In this document: piece by piece, positions 24,141-37,300 of the stretch
How the letters are laid out: each line of letters opens with the position of its first letter
Position numbering within the stretch: the stretch's first letter is position 1
Source: Hippophae tibetana
Taxonomy: Eukaryota > Streptophyta > Magnoliopsida > Rosales > Elaeagnaceae
DNA length: 64,000 nucleotides
Assembly (NCBI GenBank): GCA_037013495.1
Contig: CM072807.1
Span: 5,253,001-5,317,000 of the forward strand
Reading direction: 5' to 3'
Made by a program: the position numbers and the translations under genes
The notes under the pieces: generated by a model
Told to the model about the DNA's origin: nothing
Databases searched by the model: none
What the model saw: only the letters and a program-made list of their open reading frames with translations

Positions 24141-24874
24141 ATCCCCCACATGAATAAAAATTAACATGTATTTTAAATAAAATTTTGACACCAAAATAGA
24201 GTTCAAAAGAACGAAACCTGCATAGGATAGGTAGGTGTTATCTTTTGAACCATTCTTTATGAAAGTATATTTACCTTAGTGACTGACTAGTAGACATGAT
24301 GTCCTTGAACTGTTCTACCATTTATGTAAGTGATGTCATACTTCACACAAGTATATTTCTTGACACAATTCAATTTTTATTGTTATATTCGTTTTGGCCA
24401 TGAACATATGCCTAGTTCTATGAGATTCTCTAAAGAATTGAGCCCTAGACAATTCTCTTTCGAAGTGACTCTAATCTTCCCTCACATAGGTGATCTCTTA
24501 TCTTTAAAAGTAATATGCAAAGAGTAACCCGCACACTCCGCTCCATATGCTTTTCATAAGAACCATTAAAAGCCTTAACTTATCATGTATCTTACGTGTA
24601 TCACTATTTTCATCATAGGAATGGACTTGAGGGTGAACCCCTACAATGATCTCATTGAGTATTTATAATTAGGTTATCCATTTGAACCTAAATCTTGAGA
24701 TCTCCTGTAAAATAGGTTGGGTTTCCTTTGCAAATCATTATTCATTCATAGGCTTTAGTCACATTCCTCTCGATGACTTATCACCTAACTCTCGATTTAA
24801 CCCTTTAGTTTAGGGATTGCTATGTTATCATTTGACTTCACATAGTCAATAGAGATAAGCTCATTTGAGATTAG

Positions 24875-27110
24875 TTATGTAATGGTATTATGTCTATGAT
24901 GTATATGTCGAGACTTACCATTATACATATTGCTTTGTGCCCTACTAATAACAGATAGACTATCACAATGAATGCATATTGCACATACCGGTTTCACCCA
25001 TTTAAGAATATCCTTTATAAAATTGCATAACCATTCGACTTCTTTGCCACATTTATCCAAAGTGATTAACTCATATTCCATCGTGGATCTAGCAATGCAC
25101 GTATGTTTAAAGGACCTCCATGAAACAGTTGCACCACCTAGTATCAATATATATCCACTAGTAGACTTTGAGTCTTTCATGTTAGATATCCAATTTGCAT
25201 CAATATATCATTCTAATACAACTATATATCTTGTGTAGTGTAATCCATAGCTACATGTATATCTTAAGTATCTAAGTAGTCTCGTAATACCTTTCCAGTG
25301 ATTAGATCCTGGATTACTAATATATCTACTTAGTTTGCTTACAATGTAAGTTATGCTTGGTCTCGTACAACTCATCAAATACATAAGACTTCTTATCACT
25401 TTAGAATATTCTAGTTGAGACACACTCTCACTTTTATTCTTAGATAGGTGTAGATTTACATCTATTGGTGTTCTCACAATTTTGAATCACCCTTGTTGAA
25501 TTTCTTAAGTATTTTTTTCAACATAATGACATTGACTTAGAATGAGACTACTTGACATCCTTGATATCTTGATTTCTAGAATTACATTAGCAGGCCCCAT
25601 GTCTTTCATATCAAATCTTGAATTCAATATAGACTTAATAGAATTGATTATTTGATCATTACTACCCATATTTAACATGTCATCAACGTAAAGACACAAG
25701 ATAAAATAAACATCTTATTTGTCCTTGACATATACACATTTATCACATTCGTTGATTTTAAAGTCATTTGTCCTCATGACATTATCAAACTTTTCATGTT
25801 ATTATTTTGATGCTTGTTTCAAGCCATATAAAGACTTCACCAATTTTATAGACTTTTCCTTCTTTCCCTAGGCATGAAAAACCCTTTGGTTGGTCCATAT
25901 AGATTTCTTCATCTAGCTCTCCATTTAAAAAGGCTATATTTATATCCATTTGATGTATTTTAAGATTTTGTAATGTGACAATAGCAATTATCATCCTTAT
26001 AGATGTTATTCTCATCATAAGAGAATAAGTATCAAAGTAATCAAGGCTATATCATTGTTTGTATTCCTTAATTACAAGTTTGGACTTGTACTTATCAATT
26101 GATCCATTTGATCTATGTTTTCTTGTGAAAATCTACTTGGACCTTAATGTTTTACTACTTGGAGGTAAATCAATTAATTCCTAAGTGTGATTTGGTAGAA
26201 TTGACTCAATTTCATTATTAATGGCTTCTTGCCATTGAGGACATTTAGAAGAATGTCATAACCTCTTCATAGGTTTGAGGTTCACTTTTTAGTAAATAGG
26301 TAAAAAAATATGGACCATAGGACATTTCTATCCTAACCCTCTTACCACGTCTAAGCTCAATCTCAACCTCTTATTCAGGTTCTTTATTTTGACTATCTTC
26401 ATTCATAGTCTCATACGTTTGTTTAGATGAACTTGATTCTCTTTATGATTTACCTGGAAATATAAGTTCAAAAACGATGCATTCCTTGATTCTATTATTG
26501 TGTTCTTGTGTATGTCTGGGATCTTTGACTCATGCAAAATAAACCGATAAGCACTATTATTATATGCATATCCAATAAAGATGCAATGTATTATTTTTGA
26601 ACCTATCTTCACCTTCTTAGGTATAGGTACAACCACTTTTGCAAGACACCCCCACACTTGTAAATATTTATAGGAATGTACTCTTCCTTTAAATAATTCA
26701 TGTGGTGTCTTATGTGTCTTTCTTCAGGGTATCTTACTTAAAAAGTAGTTAGCTAACAAAATAGCTTCCTCCATAAGTTATGTGCCAACCCAGAACTTAT
26801 TAGCACTGCATTCATTATTTCTTTCAAGGTACGATTCTTACTTCCATCTAGAATCCATGCTTCTTAAGCAACAAACCTCTCAAGGTTCTTTCGAATTTCT
26901 TTTCCAGAGGTCATCTTTAGGATCACTTTGCCTCACCATCAATCATAAGTTCCTTATTCACAACTTTTCCTCATTCTCAAATGGTTTGAAGAAAGTGAAT
27001 AACTCATTATTTAAGCATACGTGTCTAATAGTACCAGTGTCGATCCATCACTCTTTTGAGTTAGACCCGACGAATTCATATCATAAAACAATTTTCAACA
27101 TGATAATGTC
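24875..27110 (-). pseudogene. Cop-2 pol polyprotein, broken and internally deleted
   Basis: Read from high to low coordinates: a protease-like WIDTGTIRH near 27040-27060; integrase C-terminal part at 26403-26657 (WGCLAKVVVPIPKKVKIG, FIGYAYNNSAYRF); RT at 25505-26018 (MDINIAFLNGELDEEIYMDQ and LYVDDML, the YVDD motif intact); then 25208-25477 ([16 protein letters not shown]) and RNase H at 24875-25180 ([18 protein letters not shown]). Most integrase sequence between protease and WGCLAK is missing, no gag is recognisable, and stops and frameshifts separate the blocks. Confidence 0.88.
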
Positions 27111-27221
27111 ATCCATCACATTTGTTGTCATCTCAAAAAAAAATTAATGCTTATAGATGCATTGATATTCAAAAAGAACCAAAACTAAATTCCATAATAC
27201 AATAATAAATTATCATAATAT

Positions 27222-27741
27222 TGTAGGAAATAATGTATAAATAAATAATTTAAAAATAAAATTATTTTATTAAAATTAGAAATATATATATATATATATA
27301 TAAATTATAAATATAAAATTTAAATAAGAAAAAGAAAATAATAATTGAGATATGTATATCACATGATGTCTTTAAGATAATTTTTTGGATTATTATAAGT
27401 GTATAAAAATAACAGAAATTGATATTATAAGATATTATTAAACAATAATAAATTTACATCATAATTTATTATTTCACAAATTCTCTTCATTTTTTCTTTT
27501 TTCTTTTCTTTTCCTATGCTCAGTTTCTCTTCTCTTTTCTTCCTCTATGTTTTTTTCCTTTTGTTTTCTTCTCAACGTTGTAACGAAAGAGACGTTACTG
27601 AAGAGAATAATGGAGGAGAGAAAAACAGCAATGGAGAATAATGGAGGAAAAAAACTGAAAATTATATTAAAACTAAAACTAAAACTAAAACTGAAAATGA
27701 AATGAAATTGAAAATTAATTTTTGTTCAAGAATTTCTAACA
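27222..27741 (-). repeat. 5' LTR of Cop-2
   Basis: Partner of 23545-24140. It contains its own (AT)n tract and a short AAACTAAAACTA tandem near 27671-27690. Confidence 0.88.
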
Positions 27742-28130
27742 GATATCCAATGGAAGAATAAAGAAATAAAATGTTCGGTGTGTGGTGGAGAAGCTTAGCT
27801 TGATATCACATTACAATGAGGAGGACAAGTATGGTTTGTCTTGCCCGTAGATGATCATGAAGTGCCAATAGAAGAAGGTCTTGGTGGGTTTGATCACGAT
27901 GAGAAGAATAATAATTCAAGGTGCAAAGAGTTACTTCATGAAGCTTTCAAGATCTTTGATGAGGATGGAAATGGGTTCATAGATGCGTTAGAGTGAGAGT
28001 TTTACAATGTATAGGATTGGACAATGGTTGGGATATGGATGAGATTGAGAAGATGCTTAAGGTCGTGGATTTTACTTTAAATGGAAAGATTGATTTTTAT
28101 GAATTTTAGGTGATGCTGATCATAACATAA
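27742..28130 (+). pseudogene. 3' part of the calmodulin-like (CML) EF-hand gene, frameshifted
   Basis: It continues the loop broken by Cop-2 (SNGRIKK, stop, NVRCVVEKLSLI), then reads CKELLHEAFKIFDEDGNGFI, a canonical EF-hand loop D-E-D-G-N-G-F-I-D near 27950-27985. After a frameshift near 27990 it reads RVLQCIGLDNGWDMDEIEKM and VVDFTLNGKIDFYEF, a last EF-hand with a decayed first half. It then has an in-frame TAG within FYEF-VML and a final stop at 28130. CML proteins are calcium sensors. Stops, frameshifts and the retroelement show that this copy is dead. Confidence 0.85.
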
Positions 28131-28587
28131 ACTCATATCATTGACTCTCTTTTTTCCCTCAATTATAAACATTGTTTAATTTCTTAATAAAGTGTAAATA
28201 TTTGTGATAAAAATGTATATTCATATCTTAAGAATAGAATAATACTTGTGTTGTGTTATTTGTATCTATGACGTATTATTGTATCGTGATTCAACATTAA
28301 CCGTGTTTGTGTTAGTTAACACATGAATTTCTTTTTTATTTTATTTATTTATAATAGTAAGAAATAGTAAGAATTTGTGAAAATGGAAAATCAAATAAAG
28401 TTTGTTTTTGTACTTCATTAGTTGCTAATTAACGATACAGAAGAAACCAAATAAAAAACAATATTGTACAAAAACAACAAATCAAGAAGAATTTAAAAAC
28501 TTACGAGATTAATTTAAACCTAATACATAAAAGACAGACATGATCTAATTGGAGAGATTACATGAGGTACAAAGAGATGTTTCTTTA
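28131..28587. other. Intergenic DNA; 3' flank of the bZIP gene
   Basis: Between the CML pseudogene end and the bZIP stop codon. The right part should be the bZIP 3' UTR (minus strand). No further gene seen. Confidence 0.6.
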
Positions 28588-31278
28588 CTACCAAATATCT
28601 GAAACGCAGCTTACAGTGCCACTCATGAAGCTGGTGTTGTTTATATGAGTAGAAGTGTTTCCATTATTGAGTACTGATCTGAGGGCTGCATTATTCTGCC
28701 CGGAAATGGTAATTCCGGCGAATGAGGCATCATCTCCCGGGACGGTGATGGTTGGAGAAACATGTGCCGGGCGGCCTAGATGATCAGGTGGAGGGTTATT
28801 CTGTTGTAGTATACCGCTTAGATGATTTTGGAAGAGTCGAGTCAAGCTATTACACGTTAAGGTTCCTCTAGTTACCATGTCTTCAGCTAATTTCACCTAA
28901 AATTTCAATTTAAAGTTTGGAATTGATTAATTGATTGATGACTTCTTGAATTCAAAATTGGCTTAAGATTAATTACTACTCTTTTTCAGAAGTACATATG
29001 AAACTTCGTAGAGGATATACCTTGGCCCTCATAGCATCTACATTGGCCTTCAACACTCTATTATTTGTATCAGCATTGCGGAATTGTTGTGTTGCATCTG
29101 TTAGTTGTTTGAATAGAGTTGCATGATCTCCTCTCAGTTTATCTGCCTGATCACCACATTAATCATGAATGAACAAATTAAGCTTACATACATGTGAAAT
29201 TATGAATCAAATGTTACCACTACTTGTGCTTATTTTTCTTGTACTTTTTTTGGTCCTCTGAATCTTAAATTTGCAAAAAAAAAAAAAATTACATATCTTA
29301 AATTTAAGATGAATTTCAAATGACGTCACACAATTATATTGATAAATACACTCAGAAGAACATAATAAGAAGAACATAATAGAAAACTACTGCGTCTGTT
29401 GTGACATATTTATAATGTATAATAATATTTACAAATAATATATAAGTACCTGCAATTCAAGATTTTGCAAATATGCTTGTTTTCTTTTTCTTGATCGCCT
29501 AGCGGACTCCCGATTTAAAACCATCCTATGTAACATATCATCACATTGACATTAGTACATGTCAATTTCAATTTTATGCGATATTAGATTTTTTATTTAT
29601 TTTTACTTTGTAGCTTTCATTATAAGTGTACCCATAGGCTCATAGCTAGTAAAAAAAGTAACATTGCATTTGGTTTAGAACGTGCATGTTAGTTTTATTT
29701 TTTGAAAAATAGAACTTAAGTATTCATTTGTCCCAAGTTATGAGACTATGTGCACCCTTAATTGTTATAATAAATGGGATATATACCTTCTAAGGCGTCT
29801 TAAATCAAGAATACCGTCATTGCTCTGCTCACAAGCCCCAGCTTCAAGCTCAGCTTCTTCATCTACAGATTGCTCCTGAGATGATCCACTTGTGGCTCCT
29901 CTTTCTTGGTTATCTATCCTTGTTGGTTTATTGGCTGATATTGGACTACCAACTGCAATTAAGTTATAATTAATATTTTATATGTATATATTTCCATTTA
30001 ATTCAAATGTTAATTAGAACAAACTCATATATATATATATATATATATATCTAGAAACACAACATAATAATACCACATATAGATGATTGGGAATCCATGG
30101 TTACAGAGATGCTGGAATTCTTGGGAGTGAGAATTTTAGAGCAGACAACAGTAGTTTCTGCTACTCCACTATTACTTGTAACCCCATTCAATATCATATC
30201 CTGCACATGATCAATTTAAAATGAAGGACTAAAATTTAAACTCTTTTTTTTTTGGATAGATGAACTGTAAATTCTGCCTTAACTACCAATGTAATATTTT
30301 ATCCAAAAAAAGAAAGAATAAATTATATTACTACAGGCTGCATATAAATTTTCTTTGATGATCCTTGAGTTTTAAAGCACAGCGTAAGTAACCATGTCTA
30401 TATTTCAACAACCTACTTACGTAAAAAAAAATTCACTTTATAATATATTGTAAAAAAAATTCTAAAAATTCTAAATTTATAATATAACTCAAATTATGTG
30501 ATAAATATAGTTAGTTGTATGGAATGAGATTATATCATCTCAAATGTGGTATATTCACTTTTCCTTTGAGTTGGTTAGTTTTCAAATTTATTGATCTTTT
30601 TTTTAATCAAACCAATAAGAGTAAGTTTTATCTTACGAACACTAGGTGAATCAAGTTGCTAATCCTTTCTATATGAGAATTCAATAAAAAATAATATACT
30701 ATTTTTGTTTTTTTATTAATTTTATTAAATAAGAATTAAAAAAATCAGTAGTATTGTATTCTATGGTTTTTTTTCGAAGGAAGTTCATATTATTTCATCT
30801 CTCTTCTAAACTCTTAAACGGGACCAAAGCTTCTACGCCGCACGAAACACTCTAACTATTTTCAGTACCGGACATTGTCATCCATCTTTTATTCTTCATT
30901 CAGCTTTGTTTATCTTGGGTCGTGCATCTTACGCAGTTCTCTATCTTCATCCTTTATTGAGCCATGAGACGAATATAATTGAGGAAGAAACTAGACGGAT
31001 ATTGGATGAGAAATTTGTTAAGAGAACCATCATCAACACTCTGCGTAATTCTATTCTAGAAAATTGGTAAGTAATATCTTAATGAGTATATAATATAATA
31101 TATATGTAGATATTACTACAAGATCATACTACTAAAAGATTCTAAGAAATTGACGTGTATAATCTAATATATGTATAGACATTACTAGAAGATCATATTA
31201 CTAAAAAGTTCTAAGAAGTTGGTGTATATACATTACTAGAAAGTTCGAAAAAATTAGTAAACAATCAACTTACTCAAG

Positions 31279-31317
<39 letters not shown>

Positions 31318-34300
31318 CATGCTTGTGTGTTTGGCGTGAGTGAAATACATATAAACTTGTGATATGATTTGTGTGCATCTAAGACAATTGTAGTGAGAGT
31401 GTGTTACTTAAAAGCAAGTTGAGAGTTATTATAGTTTGTATCTATTCTTGTTAAAATATAGTTAAATATGTTTGAGCTCTCATCGTTGCTCTCTAAATTC
31501 AACAATTGGTACTCAAATGGGTCAATCAAGAAGCCGAATTTTTGTGGAAGTTTAGTATGATTGTGCACAATCGCGAAAGAATGTGAAGCTTGTTTGAGTT
31601 TGTAAAATTCAGAATTTACTCTTATAATTTTCATTCAAAGACACTACATATTTATATACAAAGTTAGGGACACTCTTATGTGATATACACCTAATACATA
31701 ACTAATATATTCAACTAGTGATAGATAACTAATACACAACTAACATCTCTAACACTCCCACTCAAGTTGGAGCATAGATATTAATCATGCCCAACTTGTT
31801 ATAAAGATAATCAATCTGAACCCTACTTAAAGCTTTCATGAAAATATCTCCTAGTTGTTCTCCAGTCTTCATATATCCTGTAGAAATCAAACCTTGTTGA
31901 ATTTTCTCGCGAACAAAATGATAATCAATTTCAATGTGTTTAGTTCGCTCATGAAACACACAATTTCGCTGGTACTGAAGTTTTAAGACCTACTTCATCC
32001 AAGAGTTGATATATCCATATTATCTCAAACGCAGATTGTGTCATAGCTCTATATTCTGACTCTACACTCGATTGTGACACAACATTTTGCTTCTTGCTTT
32101 TCCATGAGACCAAATTTCCCCCAATGAAAATACAATAGCCTGATGTGGATCTTGTATCCACTTTGGAATCTGCCCAATCTGCATCTGAAAAACATTCAAT
32201 ATGAGTGTGTCCATGATTTGCATACAAGATACCACTTCCAGATGCTCCTTTCAAGTAACACAAAATTTTCCCTAACGCTACCCAATGATGAACTGTTGGA
32301 GATGACATAAATTGGCTAACAACATTGACCGAATATGCAATATCAGGACGAGTCACGGTAAGGTAATTCAGCTTTCCAACCACCCTTCGATATCTCTCAA
32401 AATTTTTAGGACGAGTCACGGTAAGGTAATTCAGCTTTCCAACCACCCTTCGATATCTCTCAAAATTTTTAAAGAGTTCCCCATCTCCTGTAAGGTGGAT
32501 GTTCGGAGTCATTGAAGCACTACAAGGTTTTGCTCCTAATTTTCCTATCTCAATTAATAAGTCCAGGACATATTTTCTCTGAGATAGAAAAATACATTTT
32601 TTACTCCTTGTGACTTCAACACCCAAGAAATACTTTAGCATCCCCAAATCCTTCATGTGAAACTGAGTATGTAGAAAAGACTTAAGAGATAAAATTCCCG
32701 TAATATCACTTCCAGTAATAACAATGTCATCTACATACACAACTAAAAGAACGATACTAGCTTTTGATTGTTTGTAGAACACAGAATGGTCAAACTTGCT
32801 TTTCATCATACCAAACGTTTCTATAGCTTGACTAAATTTTCCAAACCAAGCATGAGGACTCTATTTCAAACCATACAAAGATTTGCGGAGACGACAAACT
32901 TTCCTAGACTTCCCCTGAGCAACAAAACCAGGAGATTGCTCCATAAACACCTCCTTTTAAAGATCACCATGAAGAAAAACATTCTTGATATCTAGTTGAT
33001 GCAAAGGCCAATGGTAAGTAGCTGCCATAGAAATAAACAACTGAACAGAGGTCAATTTAGCAACAGGAGAGAAAGTGTCAGAATAATCCACTCCATAGGT
33101 TTGAGCATATCCCTTAGCAACAAGACAGACCTTTAATCGAGCAACTGACCCATCCAGATTAACCTTAACTGTGAACACCCATTTGCATATGATAGCCCGT
33201 TTCCCAGGTACCATTGTTATCCAACGCATTCATTTACTCGATCATTGCATGATGCTAACCAAGATTAGATATGACTTCGTGAACAGTTTTAAGGATAGAA
33301 ATAGAATCAAGAGAGGCAATAAAAGAGCAAGAGGAAGACGACAAGCAGTTATACAAAACAAAAGAAGAAATAGGATAAGTACATTGACGTTTACCTTTGA
33401 TGATGCAATAAGAAGATCATCGTTCAAGACTGGATCTAATGACAAAGGAGCAGGTGCAAGACATGAATCAGAAGGTCTATGTCTGGAGTAGACTTGAGTT
33501 ATAGGAGGCCTAACAGAAACTGGATCAGAGATAGGTTCAAATGATGTGATAGAATAGACTAACAAATCATCATCCTCACCCTGACGTGTAGGAGGAGGAG
33601 AAGACGAAATATAGGGTGTGTCTTCCATAAAGGTAACATCAATTGAGACAAGATATTTGTTAAAACTATGACAATAACATCTATAACCTTTCTGGAGACG
33701 AGAATAACCAAGGAAGATACACTTCAAAGACTTAGGATCTAATTTAGTAACATGTGGACAAACATCCCGAACAAAACAAGTGCTACCAAATATCGTAGGG
33801 TCAACCAGAAATAATGACTTATTAGGAAACAAAATTTTGTAAAGAATCTCACCATGAAGAACAGACGAGGGCATGCGATTAATAAGAAAACATGTTGTTG
33901 AAACTGCATCGGCCCAAAAAGGTTTAGAAACATTCATTTGAAATAATAAGGCACGTGCAGTTTCAAGAAGATGTCTGTTTTTACGTTCGGCCACTCCATT
34001 TTGAGATGGAGTATCAACACACAGTTTCATGAAGCATGCCATTTTGAACCATATAAGATTGAAACAAAGCTGATGTATATTCTTTGGCATTATCACTTCG
34101 CAAAGTACGAATTGAAACATTAAATTGGGTTTTAATCTCAACACAAAATGCACAAAAAATTGAAAACAATTCAGAACGACTCTTCATTAAATATAACCAA
34201 GTTACACGAGAATAATCATCCACAAAAGTAACAAAATACTTAAATCAAGGTTTAGACAAAATAGGACAAGGATCCAAAACATCAGAATGAACTAATTCAA

Positions 34301-37300
34301 AAGGAACACTAGTACGTTTATTAACTCTTGGATTTGAACTAAGACGATGATGTTTTGCAAATTGACAAGACTCACAATCTAATGGAGACACCTTACTAAA
34401 CTAAGGACAAAGTTTCTGAAGTAAAGGAAGAGATGGATGACCCATTCTACAATGTGTCTCGAAGGGAGAGGTTACACTAGAGCAAGCAACAAATTTTGAT
34501 ATTGGTGTGTCAAGAATATAGAGACCTCCAGACTCATGTCCTTTACCAATAGTATTCTTCGTCATAAGATCCTAAAATAAGCAACGATCAGAAAAAAATG
34601 AGATGCAGCAGTTAAGATTACGAATAAGCTGACTTACAGAGATCAAATTAAAGAATAAGTTAGGTAAATGTAAGACAGACGACAAAGGAAGCAAATGAGT
34701 AGGAGTAATTGTGCCAGACCCAAGAACACGAGATGGTGACCCATCCGCTAAGGTAACAGTAGAGGTGGAAGTGTGTAACTGGAGAATAGAAAAGAGACTA
34801 GAATCACATGTCATATGATCTGTGGCACCAGAATCAATAACTCATTTGAAAGATGAGGAAAGGAGACACACATTTGATTTACCTGAATCAGCAATAGCAG
34901 TGACAGAAGGTGATGAAGACCTTAGTGATTCTTGATATTGTGAGAACTTGGTAAATTTATCTACAGAAATAAGAACCGATTTGTCAGAAGTATCATAAGT
35001 GGATGCAATATGAGCCGAGTGACCTTTCTGATGCTTGTACTGAAGCTTTCTACAGTCATATTTCGTATGTCTTGGTTTGTGACAGTAGTGACACACAATA
35101 CCTCCTAGGTCTTGTGGTCAAGTTTCAAACCCTTGTGAGCCACCTCTTTTGTTTCTATTCATATAAGTTGACCATCCATGCTCATAGTTATTATTTCGGT
35201 TGACCAAAACACCATTTAATTGAGTAGGTGGAGGTGGAGTGTCTTCTGTATGAAGTACTCGACTAAACACCTCTTGTAAATAGGAGATATCAGAACCAGA
35301 AAGAACCTGAGACTTAACAGTCTCAAAAGCAGAGGGAAGACTGGCAAGAAAACTCATGACCGCCATTTATTCCCGTTGGCTTTGCTAAACCTTCACATCA
35401 GGGCTAAAATGCATCAAACTATTGAGCTCCTCATAAGTCCTTTTAAATTTCATAAAATAATTCGTGAGTGACTGATCTTGTTTGTTTGCACGGTAAAATG
35501 CTTTGCATACCTCATACATGCAAGAAAGATTTCCTTTACCAGAGTATAAGAAATCTAAATAATCTACCAATTCCTTAACGAATTCACAATGATTAATCAA
35601 GTCAATTACATTGCTCTCAATAGAATTCCAAATCTGTAGAAATAAGCGGACATCTTCTCTAAGCCATGTCTGCTTTGAATCATCTTTAGGAGGATCATTA
35701 GTCAAATGAGTATCTTTGTCGATACTTCTCAAATAAATTCGAATGGTGTTGCTCCAAGCCAAATAATTCGAGCCATTGAGCTTATGGTCCGTGATTTTAG
35801 ACATCATAGGCACCATATCAGTCACAACATTAGATTTCTTTTAAGCTATAACTCCTATAAACGACAAGGCAGCGAAAAAACAAACAAACAAAATCCAACA
35901 ACAACAACAACAACGACGACCAAACACGCAGCGAACAAGAACACAAAATTGGAAGAACCCAAACCCGAACCATCACAAGCAATGAGTGCCAAACCACCAC
36001 AAATGACGTAGGGGAACGCCGGAAAGCAACACGAGGTCAATCGGAGAAGATTGCTATAGGGACGCACTGTCACGCACCGACGCATGGAAATATGGCAGAA
36101 AGTCGCGGTAGCACGTGTGGCTCATTCGCGGCTCGTTTGGTGACCAGACTTTGGGGTTTGGTCAGTCGGCAACTAGGCTTCCTCCCTGTGCAGGCAGTGA
36201 GAAAAAAAATTTCACTCCAAAAGGGTGTTCCGAGTTAAAACCCAAAAATCCATTATATCCTAATTTGTGTTTACCCAAAATCAGACCCTAATTTGAATGG
36301 AAAAAAAATTTCCGAATTTTGTAACCCAAATGCTCTGATACCATGTAAAACTCAGAATTCACTCTTATAATTTCCATTCAAAGACACTACATATTTATAT
36401 ACAAAGTTAGGGATACTCTTAGGTAACATACATCTAATACACAACTAAAACACCTAATACACAACTCATATATTCAACTAGTGATAGACACCTAATACAT
36501 AACTAACATCTCTATAAAGAATGGCACGTCTTAATGTAAGACTTATAGGAGGTAACAAGTAGAACAGAAACAACTTTACCTACAAAAAATTCTGATGTGT
36601 ATCCTAAATGGTGCAAAAAGAGAGGAAGAGCTAAATATGTGTTACTATCATCAATTACGTTGGAGTTGAAGCCACATGTTGATCATATGAAGATACCAAG
36701 TGAAATATGTGAGACTTTTGCAAAACTCTTTTCAAAAAGAAACGAGGCCCGACTCCAATTTTTAGAGACATAATTAATGTCCACATCACAAAGAGACTTG
36801 TCCATTAGTGCATATTTCCTTAAGGTATGCATTCTTTGTCGAGAGATAGCAAAGTTGGATCCTAAAGTAAAAACTGATGAGGATAAAATGAAAAGAATCA
36901 TTATTAATTGATTGAATTCTAAATATGATCCATACATTAATGCGATACAAGGATCGTCTACCCTACCACCTTTAATAGAATTGAAAAATATGTTGCTTAA
37001 TAAGGAGACTTTATTTAAACAAATGGGTGAACTATCATTAAAATTATCACAAGAGGAAGCATTACTTAGTAACTAAAGTTGGGTGAAAGGAAAAAAAATA
37101 AATAATGGAGAAAATAAAATATAGAAAAAAGGTCCTTAAGCGCAAAGGCTGGAGGCTAGGGTAGATGAATATGAAGAATGCATTTTTGTATAGAGAGCTA
37201 AATCAAGAGATACACATGGAACAAACGAGAAGGTTTGAGAGTAAAGTGTACGCGACTTAAGTGTGCAAGTTAAGAAAGTTAATTTATAGGTTAAAAGAGG

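Larger units (their letters stand above)
23545..27741 (-). mobile_element. Cop-2: Ty1/copia LTR retrotransposon inserted in the CML gene, degenerate
   Basis: It has LTRs at 23545-24140 and 27222-27741. On the minus strand they start TGTTAGAAATTCTTG and end near CCTACA/CCTATA. A polypurine tract (CATGTGGGGGAT, minus strand) abuts the left LTR at 24141-24152. The interior has PR to RNase H remnants in minus-strand order. The PBS expected just left of 27222 is not recognisable. The host reading frame resumes after the element, but no perfect target duplication is visible. Confidence 0.88.
31601..36514 (-). mobile_element. Cop-4: Ty1/copia element nested inside Cop-3, same strand as the bZIP gene
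   Basis: It has short LTRs (about 154 and 171 bases), a perfect tRNA-iMet PBS and a polypurine tract (GAGTGGGAG, minus strand) next to the 3' LTR. The gag-PR-INT-RT-RNase H order is almost complete, so it is younger and better preserved than its host Cop-3. Short LTRs and the gag motif [10 protein letters not shown] suggest an Ale/Retrofit-type lineage (inference). The outer end of the right LTR reads CTCTATAAAG instead of CTCTAACA, and no clean target duplication is seen. Confidence 0.92.

Noticed and set aside
26782..27147. 121-residue plus-strand open frame
   Set aside because: It is antisense to the Cop-2 protease/integrase remnant, where the minus strand shows retrotransposon motifs.
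33171..33491. Basic plus-strand open frame
   Set aside because: Antisense shadow of Cop-4 pol between the RT and integrase blocks.
35855..36085. Open frame in the Cop-4 leader with a run of valines
   Set aside because: The run comes from a CAACAACAA/ACGACG simple repeat in the untranslated leader between PBS and gag.
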